The notes below the pieces were generated by a model. That model did not search any database. It was given only the letters and a program-made list of their open reading frames with translations, and was not told the origin of the DNA. 35,386 nt of DNA from JABEVB01 sp049965775 (GTDB taxonomy: Bacteria > Planctomycetota > Phycisphaerae > WQYP01). The stretch spans positions 1-35,386 of the forward strand of contig JBMFVX010000014.1 in assembly GCA_049965775.1 (NCBI GenBank), given 5' to 3'. Below are positions 29,908-35,386 of the stretch, in pieces (the first letter of the stretch is position 1; each line of letters opens with the position of its first letter). Made by a program: the position numbers and the translations under genes.

Positions 29908-30969
29908 TTACGCCTCGTCAAGCGTTTTGATGATCGGCTTTTCGTGTTCGCAGATCCATGCGACTTTGCCAGAGAGCATTTCAAGCCAGGCCGCCGGCCC
30001 GAACCCGCGAAGCTGCCCGCGTGACGCCAGGCCCAGGGCCACTTCGCAAATCATGCTCTCAACCATAAGCGACGGCATAATGTGCAATTCCGCCTCGCTG
30101 AGTTGCAAGATGCTCTCGTATCCGCTGACAAAGGCCTTGAGCCGCCCGGCATGAAGGTTTTCTTTCCAGGTGCGCGGATCGCCCGATCCAAGGCGAATGG
30201 AATACTGCAGAGCGGCATTGGCGGTATCGAGAATGGGCTGCTGGGCGCGGCATGAGTCAAAGTCTATGACAGCCACCACATGCTCGCCTTTGTATAAACA
30301 GTTGCCCGGATGAAAATCGGCATGAACAATGCCCAGCGGCCAGTCTGCCAGGCCGGCCGCGGCCACCTTGGCCTCGGCCTTGTGGTAGGCCTCCTGCAAC
30401 ATCGCCTGCTGGGCGGCGGCGGCCGCTTTTTCGCCGGTTGCAAGTTGGCTATCGGCCTGAATGATCGCTTTTATTTTATTGAAGGCCACGTCTATGGTGC
30501 GGTTGGCGTGGTAACATCCACGTTCCGAATATTCCGGTATCATCGGGGAATCGCGTGTAAGTTTATGAAACAATCCCAGCGTGCGGCCGGTGTTGTAGGT
30601 GGCTGGTTTTTCGTAATTGAAAGCTTCGCCTGGCAAAAACTCAAACAGTTCATACGCCGATTTATCCATCTGCACCCAGGAGCGATTATCTGCGGCGGTG
30701 AGAATAAGATGCGGCAGTGGAAACTGCTGGTTCGCCAGATGAAGCTGAATACCGTGCGATATCTGCAGCAGTTCCAGATCATCCTTGCCGGGGGCTCGCC
30801 GTTTGAGTAAATACTCGCGCGATGCCGTCGTGAGAATGATTTTGGGCGAGGCAGCCGACCCGCGTTTGAACGGCTCAACGGCTGAAATGGCACCAATGTT
30901 GTAATGGCTCATGACCATGACAAGCTCAAAGGGGGTAAACAGGGTATCAGGTTTTTGACTGCGGGTCAT
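29908..30969 (-). CDS. APH/choline-kinase-like phosphotransferase
   Basis: A 353-residue small-molecule kinase fold. The catalytic loop GIVHADFHPGNCLY (HxDxxxxN) and metal-binding VIDFDSC are clear; the N-lobe has KIILTTASREYLLKRR, with the ATP-binding Lys, and the C-lobe is helical. Family members phosphorylate aminoglycosides, homoserine, sugars or spore-coat components; the substrate is not evident. The start is placed at ATG 30969. A longer frame reaches 31074 but crosses the terminator of the preceding globin gene, so the start must lie at 31008 or later, and ATG 30918 is also possible. Confidence 0.78.
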   Translation of the reverse strand: MTRSQKPDTLFTPFELVMVMSHYNIGAISAVEPFKRGSAASPKIILTTASREYLLKRRAPGKDDLELLQISHGIQLHLANQQFPLPHLILTAADNRSWVQMDKSAYELFEFLPGEAFNYEKPATYNTGRTLGLFHKLTRDSPMIPEYSERGCYHANRTIDVAFNKIKAIIQADSQLATGEKAAAAAQQAMLQEAYHKAEAKVAAAGLADWPLGIVHADFHPGNCLYKGEHVVAVIDFDSCRAQQPILDTANAALQYSIRLGSGDPRTWKENLHAGRLKAFVSGYESILQLSEAELHIMPSLMVESMICEVALGLASRGQLRGFGPAAWLEMLSGKVAWICEHEKPIIKTLDEA

Positions 30970-31013
30970 GAACAATCCAGAGATTTGCGGGCCTATTTGC
31001 CGCGCCATGGTTA

Positions 31014-31046
31014 AAAAACAGGAGGCGGATGACATCATCATCCGCC
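31014..31046 (-). terminator. Rho-independent terminator of the globin gene
   Basis: A perfect 9-bp stem (GGCGGATGA 31024-31032 with TCATCCGCC 31038-31046) has a 5-base loop. On the minus strand it is followed by TCCTG and six T (31019-31014). It ends the globin transcript before the phosphotransferase gene. Confidence 0.8.
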
Positions 31047-31128
31047 ACCCAAACGCTAACAACATGAATGCCACGGGCTGCTGCGCAGTTTATTTCAGTT
31101 GAGCGCAGATTGGGCCGATGGGCGGCGG

Positions 31129-31599
31129 TCAGTGGCCGACGATTTCGCTCTTTTGCGGCTCAAGCAGGCTGATGAGCCGGGCCTGGGCGAGTTCGGGCAC
31201 TTTGTCCTTTTTCAGAGCCAATGCAAAGTCCTGCATGAAGGCATTCCATTCGGCATCGGTGATGTTCATGCCTTTGTGGGCCTGGTACATATCAGGCCCG
31301 GTATACACTTCGGGGCCGCCGGTCTCCTGACCAAGCTGGGCCACAAGCTGTGATTCCAACTGTGGGATATTGGCATGGGCAAAGCGGGCGTTGATGCGCT
31401 TGTCGGCGGCGACAATGCCGATGAAGGTATGCACCACGGTGATGATGCCGGCGTTGCCGCCAAGCTGATGATAGAGGCTGGATTGGTCGCCGGAGTTTTG
31501 GTTGGCGCAACCGACGAGAGCGGCCGAGGCGGCGAGCAGCATGGTTCCGACGCTTCGCGTCAACCAGAGACGCATAGGATGTACAGACACGTTCGGCAC
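31129..31599 (-). CDS. Group 1 truncated haemoglobin with lipoprotein signal
   Basis: A 156-residue protein. The N-terminus is a lipoprotein signal: basic (MRLWLTRSV), hydrophobic (LLAASAALVGC) with a lipobox cysteine. The rest is a 2-over-2 globin: SLYHQLGGNAGI opening, then the F-helix DMYQAHKGMNIT with the proximal haem His, and ITDAEWNAFMQDFALAL. The usual aromatic Tyr at B10 in VVxxFY is not seen (VVHTFIG). GTG 31599 is chosen as start because AAGGAG lies 7 bases upstream; ATG 31575 is a weaker option. Presumed membrane-anchored in the periplasm. Ends at a strong terminator. Confidence 0.85.
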   Translation of the reverse strand: MPNVSVHPMRLWLTRSVGTMLLAASAALVGCANQNSGDQSSLYHQLGGNAGIITVVHTFIGIVAADKRINARFAHANIPQLESQLVAQLGQETGGPEVYTGPDMYQAHKGMNITDAEWNAFMQDFALALKKDKVPELAQARLISLLEPQKSEIVGH

Positions 31600-31770
31600 G
31601 GTAAAGCTCCTTGGGCGGTTAACCTGGGGCACGCCGGCGGCGAATGCCGCGACGAGGCAGCCCCGATAAGCCGTTTAGATAGCACGGAATGGCCCCGTTG
31701 GCAAGCAAAAAAGGCGGTGTTGGGCGAATTGGCGGTTCATAGGGCGTGGGTTACAGTGCCGGCGGGGCCG

Positions 31771-31799
31771 TTGTAGCCACCGGGCCAACCGGCGATAAT
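31771..31799 (+). promoter_or_regulatory. Promoter candidate for the carboxymuconolactone decarboxylase-like gene
   Basis: TTGTAG (31771-31776), a 17-base spacer and GATAAT (31794-31799, 5 of 6). The start would lie about 40 bases before ATG 31846. It is in the divergent region shared with the globin gene. Confidence 0.45.
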
Positions 31800-31845
31800 C
31801 GCACCAGCCGCGTGGCGATTTGTCCCTTGGCAGCGAGGTAACCCT

Positions 31846-32253
31846 ATGAGCAATGCCCCCCATACACCGGCTTTTGAACGCGGCGAGGCGCTGCTGCGCC
31901 AACTGCACGGTCAATATGGCCCCGCCATACTCAATCAGCTCGATGATCTTGCGCCCGAGCTTAAACGCTGGGTGGTGGAGTTTGCCTTCGGCCAGATTTA
32001 CAGCCGGTCCGAGCTGGACCTGCGCTCCCGACAAATCGCCACGCTTGCCGCCCTGGTGGCCCAGCGCCATGGCGGTGCAGAGCTTAAGTCGCATATCCGC
32101 GCGGGCCTGGCGGCGGGTTTAACACGCGGTGAGATTATTGAAATCATGATGCAGATGGCGGTATACGCCGGCTTTCCGGCGGCGATGTGCGGGCTTCATG
32201 CGGCACGTGACGCATTTGCGGAGTTGGATGCGGGCCAGGCAACGCCGTCGTGA
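31846..32253 (+). CDS. Carboxymuconolactone decarboxylase/AhpD-like family protein
   Basis: A 135-residue all-helical protein of the CMD family: LKRWVVEFAFGQIYSRSELDLRSRQIATLAALVAQ, then LKSHIRAGLAAGLTRGEIIEIMMQMAVYAGFPAA. The E-H arrangement of true CMD enzymes is partly present; the CxxC redox pair of AhpD is absent, with only one Cys near the end of the core. GAGGT precedes ATG 31846. Function may be decarboxylation or peroxide-related, and the sequence does not decide. Confidence 0.85.
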   Translation: MSNAPHTPAFERGEALLRQLHGQYGPAILNQLDDLAPELKRWVVEFAFGQIYSRSELDLRSRQIATLAALVAQRHGGAELKSHIRAGLAAGLTRGEIIEIMMQMAVYAGFPAAMCGLHAARDAFAELDAGQATPS

Positions 32254-32298
32254 TGCATTGCCGGCAAAGCCTTCTCAACTTACGCTGGCGGTGCTGTT

Positions 32299-33054
32299 TT
32301 AGTACGCCGTAGCAATGTTCATTTCGCGTACGCCGCCAAGGTACATGGCGTCTACATGCCCATCAAAAAACAGCACGTTGGCCGCTCCGCTTGTGGGGCC
32401 ATTGGAATAGTGCCGGTAACGCAGGCCCGAATCGCCTTTACCAATGACGGCCGCGCCGTCCTGATTGCCTGCGGCGAAGCGACCATCTACGGGCAGTCTG
32501 CGGCTGGGGTCGGGCATCAGGTACCTGCACTGCCGCAATGCCCAGCTAAAGGCGCACGCCGAGTTTCCTTGTGCATTCTGGTTGGCATCGCCCAAGGCGA
32601 TAATTTCGCTGGGACGTTGAATCATGCCCATGAGGCCGGGGTTGTGTTTAGAGCCGAAAGCATTTGGGTTAGCCGCATACGTACAGCCGAAGTTGCTCTG
32701 AACCTTAATAGTGCTGGCCGGGCATCGCAGGAGTGAGGCATATTGAGTTTCGGCGGTTTGTCGCGACTGGCCCGTAAGAGCACCAGGCACCTGTCCCGGC
32801 AAGCCGAGTTTAAAGTCCACCAGCGTGTCGCTCCAACGAACGCCGTATGAAGTACGCAACGCCGGTAATAGGCCGCCATTGGTGGACGTATAAGAAAGCG
32901 TGAGCGTACCGAGTTGCCGGAGGTTGCCTTGGCAGGCCGTGTTTTCGGAGGCTTGACGCATCCGCGATATAACGGGCACCAGAAGGATTCCCAGCATCAG
33001 CACAACAATCGCCGCCACGGCCGCTTCCGCCAAAGAAAAGTTCTTGCTGTTCAT
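32299..33054 (-). CDS. Prepilin-like protein with C-terminal DGH motif (DUF1559-like)
   Basis: A 251-residue protein. It begins with a short leader and FSLAEAAVAAIVVLMLGILL, a pilin-type helix with Glu at position 5, then SRMRQASENTACQGNLRQLG, typical of the planctomycete H-X9-DG/DUF1559 class. The C-terminus has ANVLFFDGHVDAM. Two departures are seen: the residue before the expected cleavage site is Asn instead of Gly, and the spacing from His to DG is 15 rather than 9. GGAGG precedes ATG 33054. These proteins may be secreted pseudopilins; their role is unknown. Confidence 0.8.
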   Translation of the reverse strand: MNSKNFSLAEAAVAAIVVLMLGILLVPVISRMRQASENTACQGNLRQLGTLTLSYTSTNGGLLPALRTSYGVRWSDTLVDFKLGLPGQVPGALTGQSRQTAETQYASLLRCPASTIKVQSNFGCTYAANPNAFGSKHNPGLMGMIQRPSEIIALGDANQNAQGNSACAFSWALRQCRYLMPDPSRRLPVDGRFAAGNQDGAAVIGKGDSGLRYRHYSNGPTSGAANVLFFDGHVDAMYLGGVREMNIATAY

Positions 33055-33376
33055 CTCTCGCTACCTCCTGATCTACTGGAGCATGTCGGCAGTTATGCCC
33101 CGCTCCCAGAACCACAAACACTGTGGCCCTGCTTGCCCGTACAACGATTACGCAAACCATTCCGACGGATGATCGAAACTGAACTTAGATATTTCCGTCG
33201 TCGTTCTGCAGCGATATGACGTCCGCTGCTGGAATCTTCATCGGATGGCCTGGGGCTAAACCTTTGGTAAAAAGGTGACAGAAGGTGTGCTGGGCCTTGC
33301 AGAAATAATTGTGCCCTCCATAGAGGGAAGTTCATAGTTTTATGGGCCGCGCAATATATATAGCCTGGCCGCGTGC
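33055..33376. other. Gene-free stretch upstream of the prepilin-like gene
   Basis: Nothing coding is supported. Minor structure: ACCTTT-GGTAA-AAAGGT near 33259-33275 and CCCTC-CATA-GAGGG at 33314-33327. Neither is followed by a T-run on the strand of the lipoprotein transcript that would end here. Confidence 0.35.
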
Positions 33377-33706
33377 TTACACGGGCCGGTAATGCCCGGG
33401 AATCCATCGCGGACCGCGCCATGTACGCTGCCAATGCCCCGGCACCCAAATAACGCCCGGAGTGGGATGAACGTAATAGCCGCCGACCCATACATAAGCT
33501 CCAGCACGCCAGGCCCAGTGGCCACCAATCCAGACCGCACCTGCATAAGGCGGAGCCGGAACTACCTCATATTGCGGGGGCGGAGGTGCTGGCCGTACCA
33601 CCACCACGCGCCGTGGTGCACAGCCGCCGAGTGAAATCGCCACGGCGATGACCCCGGCCCAACTGATCCATGGCACCCAACGTTTGCCCACCTTATTGCT
33701 TGCCAT
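33377..33706 (-). CDS. YXWGXW-type tryptophan-rich lipoprotein
   Basis: A 109-residue lipoprotein: signal helix WISWAGVIAVAISLGGC with lipobox, a Pro-rich spacer (RPAPPPPQYEVVPAPP), then repeated short motifs GGHWAW, WVGGYYV, WVPGHW and WIPGHY. This matches the YXWGXW/WxPGHW repeat lipoproteins seen in many Gram-negatives, of unknown function. ATG 33706 is fixed by GGAG 6 bases upstream; a GTG at 33718 is in frame but precedes that site. Confidence 0.85.
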   Translation of the reverse strand: MASNKVGKRWVPWISWAGVIAVAISLGGCAPRRVVVVRPAPPPPQYEVVPAPPYAGAVWIGGHWAWRAGAYVWVGGYYVHPTPGVIWVPGHWQRTWRGPRWIPGHYRPV

Positions 33707-33929
33707 ATATCGCTCCACTGGACGCCGGCGGCCTGCGCATTTGCTCGGCTGACTCCATCAACAGTAACACGCTCCAGCGGTCGAAAGTTGCAACGAACTG
33801 CCGGCGAGGCCAATAGAACAATCTACTGTTGGAGTTATCGGAGCTGTGGTATCCATGCAACTGCGCCGCAGGCGACTTGTATTGAATACCGGGAAAAACA
33901 AGAACAGCTTGGCCGTGCATGGCGGACTT

Positions 33930-34448
33930 TTAAGGTTGTTGTGTGCGGGCCAACTGGGCCAGCTTGGCGAGGATGGCGACCTTGAGTTTAAGCTTATCGC
34001 CAGAGGGCAATCGCCCGGCCAGTTCGCGCGGTGCATTCTCGGGCGCAGGCCTGGAGGGTCCCGCTCGGCCCGTCGCCTTTTTTCTCGCCATGTGCCGAAG
34101 TGGCGCAACAGGCTTTGTCGGCGCTATCGCCGGCGGCAGTGGAGTCTGGGCTATCGGCCATTGGAATTTAATACGAAATAGCCGCTTGCCCGGAGGTACC
34201 ACTGGGTAATTGCGTTTGAGTTCCGCAAGCAATTCGGGAAGGCTCCCGAAGCCGTCGGCACGGGCATCAGCGTCGTCAAGAGCATGGAGGCCCGGCAGTT
34301 CTTCGATGGACAAAATTTTCATCCGTCCCAAACCGGGCGTAAACGATATCTGCCCCGGCTTAAGGATGGCATGGCTCCAGAAGCGAATGGTCTGCCTTTT
34401 CTTGCCCGCCTTCACCAGATCGACAAGATGTTTCTTTAATAGCAGCAT
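33930..34448 (-). CDS. ASCH-domain protein with Pro/Ala-rich basic tail
   Basis: A 172-residue protein. Residues 1-97 form an ASCH (PUA-like) domain: LKKHLVDLVKAGKKRQTIRFW, LKPGQISFTPG and the closing KRLFRIKFQ. The remaining 75 residues are low complexity, rich in Pro, Ala, Arg and Lys (AIAPTKPVAPLRHMARKKAT). ASCH domains bind RNA or modified nucleosides. ATG 34448 is chosen because the domain starts there; there is no evident ribosome binding site, and an in-frame start at 34544 adds unrelated sequence. Confidence 0.72.
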   Translation of the reverse strand: MLLLKKHLVDLVKAGKKRQTIRFWSHAILKPGQISFTPGLGRMKILSIEELPGLHALDDADARADGFGSLPELLAELKRNYPVVPPGKRLFRIKFQWPIAQTPLPPAIAPTKPVAPLRHMARKKATGRAGPSRPAPENAPRELAGRLPSGDKLKLKVAILAKLAQLARTQQP

Positions 34449-34839
34449 TCGTAGCGTTAACCCGTCGTCCCATAGCCTTGCTCGCGCTGAGCAACCATGT
34501 GCAAATGCTATCTTGCGGCTGCAAGAACCGCAAATTGTGCTCATAGACTGGCGCAGTTACGCAGTAATAGATGGAAAAGATGATTGGGCCATTGATTACG
34601 TGACGACGACAGGGGCAACGGGCGCTGCCACCGGATGCACCCTGGCGTGCGGCTGCGGCAAGGCGGCGGCCACATCGTGACGAGCGTCTGGAGCGGTCAA
34701 GAAGAACTTTGTTTCAGCCGACGTCTGCGATGGTGGGCGGCTGCCGCATCACTTGTCTGCTGAAAATAAGAATGTTACAGTTATAGCGCACTGGCCGTGA
34801 TTCCAACGGTGTTGTGCTGCTTCGATTGGAGTGAATATC
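34449..34839. other. Divergent intergenic region, ASCH gene/ROK regulator
   Basis: No gene is called. A + strand frame running to a TGA at 34678-34680 continues from the antisense of the ASCH gene and ends in a Cys/Gly/Ala-rich stretch; it has no start or ribosome site of its own. The ROK promoter candidate lies at 34753-34781. Confidence 0.4.
34753..34781 (+). promoter_or_regulatory. Promoter candidate for the ROK regulator
   Basis: TTGTCT (34753-34758), a 17-base AT-rich spacer and TACAGT (34776-34781, 4 of 6), about 50 bases before ATG 34840. Weak match. Confidence 0.3.
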
Positions 34840-35386
34840 ATGAAGAAACGCATGCAAAATCACCCTCAAGGTGATGATTCCCCCAAGCGGCCATCCGGCG
34901 GCTTGCTGCAATCAGCCGATGCGGTGGCTCCACCGGGTGGGGCCGACGCGGCCGAAATAAATCGCCTTAATAAAGTGCAGGTTCTTAACATGGTGTGGCA
35001 CCGCCAGCCAATCTCGCGGGCTCAAATTGCGCGCGAGACCGGGCTTAGCCCCGCCACGGTGACCCGCGTGGCGCAGAGCCTTATTCATCGCGAAAAACTG
35101 TTGATGGATGTGGGCAAGGTGCGGTCGTCGGGCGGGCGGCCGCCCATTCATGTGGCCATCAACGAAAATCAATCGTTGGTGATCGGCGTGGATGTCGGGG
35201 CGACGCAAATTCGCGGCACGCTGGTGAACTTGCGCGCCGAGTCGCAGGCCGAACTTGCCGAGCCTACACCGCCGAGCCGGGAGTTTGCGGAGGTGATGGC
35301 GGTTGTGGCCCGGCTGATTCTGACGTTGCAAGCACACCCGGCCGCCGCAGGCCGCAAAATTCATGGCGCAGGCATTGCTCTGGCGG
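34840..35386 (+). CDS. ROK-family transcriptional regulator (NagC/XylR type), cut by the window edge
   Basis: The first 182 residues of a regulator. After a disordered, Pro-rich N-terminus comes a winged helix-turn-helix (LNMVWHRQPISRAQIARETGLSPATVTRVAQSL, about 49-81), the GGRPP hinge, and the start of the ROK sugar-kinase-like domain (VIGVDVGATQIRGTLVNL). NagC/XylR proteins repress sugar-use genes and respond to sugars or sugar phosphates. GGAG lies 8 bases before ATG 34840. The CxCGxxGC zinc motif and the kinase end are beyond the window. Confidence 0.88.
   Translation, partial: MKKRMQNHPQGDDSPKRPSGGLLQSADAVAPPGGADAAEINRLNKVQVLNMVWHRQPISRAQIARETGLSPATVTRVAQSLIHREKLLMDVGKVRSSGGRPPIHVAINENQSLVIGVDVGATQIRGTLVNLRAESQAELAEPTPPSREFAEVMAVVARLILTLQAHPAAAGRKIHGAGIALA

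Noticed and set aside
34210..34680. 156-codon + strand open frame ending in a Cys/Gly-rich stretch
   Set aside because: Its first half is antisense to the well-supported ASCH domain; the tail has no independent start.
1..35386. CRISPR arrays, tRNA or rRNA genes, insertion sequences
   Set aside because: No regularly spaced repeats, tRNA T-arm pattern in a plausible fold, transposase motif or terminal inverted repeats were found by eye.

Overview
The window most likely comes from a Gram-negative, GC-rich bacterium of the PVC group, probably a planctomycete of the Phycisphaerae type. The evidence is a single protein carrying both LpxC and FabZ (typical of Planctomycetota and Bacteroidota), a DUF1559-like prepilin ending in a DGH motif, and a complete early lipid A set beside an OmpH/Skp chaperone. 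Lineage is inferred from gene content only; there is no rRNA or tRNA in the window.

Layout. 1-3.6 kb (+): a frameshifted secreted alpha/beta hydrolase, then a coupled acyltransferase/glycosyltransferase pair. Each unit is followed by a nearly identical stem-loop. 3.6-4.16 kb: gene-free, with a run of hairpins that may be a structured RNA. 4.16-8.67 kb (+): an NtrC-type regulator with an altered GAFTGA loop, then ispF, ruvC and ligA. 8.9-14.1 kb (-): a tightly coupled six-gene operon for a reduced type II secretion/pseudopilus-like machine (ATPase, two F proteins, three pseudopilins). 14.2-19.4 kb (-): ompH, lpxD, lpxC-fabZ, lpxA and a Gfo/Idh/MocA oxidoreductase, i.e. lipid A synthesis. 19.6-21.9 kb: an ArgA-like acetyltransferase divergent from hisF, sharing an upstream region with a perfect palindrome, then a lipoprotein. 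22.1-25.6 kb (+): priA, a CBS-domain protein with a hairpin leader, and a small gene whose overlapping partner is truncated. 25.7-28.2 kb (-): an outer-membrane-type protein, copC and copD. 28.2-29.9 kb (+): an RHS-repeat remnant, rpsT and an FtsJ/TlyA-like methyltransferase. 29.9-34.4 kb: a phosphotransferase, a lipoprotein-type truncated haemoglobin, a carboxymuconolactone decarboxylase-like protein, a prepilin-like protein, a tryptophan-rich lipoprotein and an ASCH protein. The right edge cuts a ROK-family regulator.

How the genes work together. OmpH/LpxD/LpxC-FabZ/LpxA make and deliver outer-membrane components, and the adjacent oxidoreductase suggests a 3-amino-sugar variant of lipid A. 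The E-F-F-pseudopilin operon looks like an envelope-spanning motor without its own secretin or major pseudopilin. hisF and the acetyltransferase point to amino-acid synthesis from one divergent control region. CopC/CopD with the barrel-like protein suggest copper handling. Two genes (hisF, priA) have a perfect TATAAT exactly seven bases before the ATG and no Shine-Dalgarno, suggesting leaderless mRNAs.
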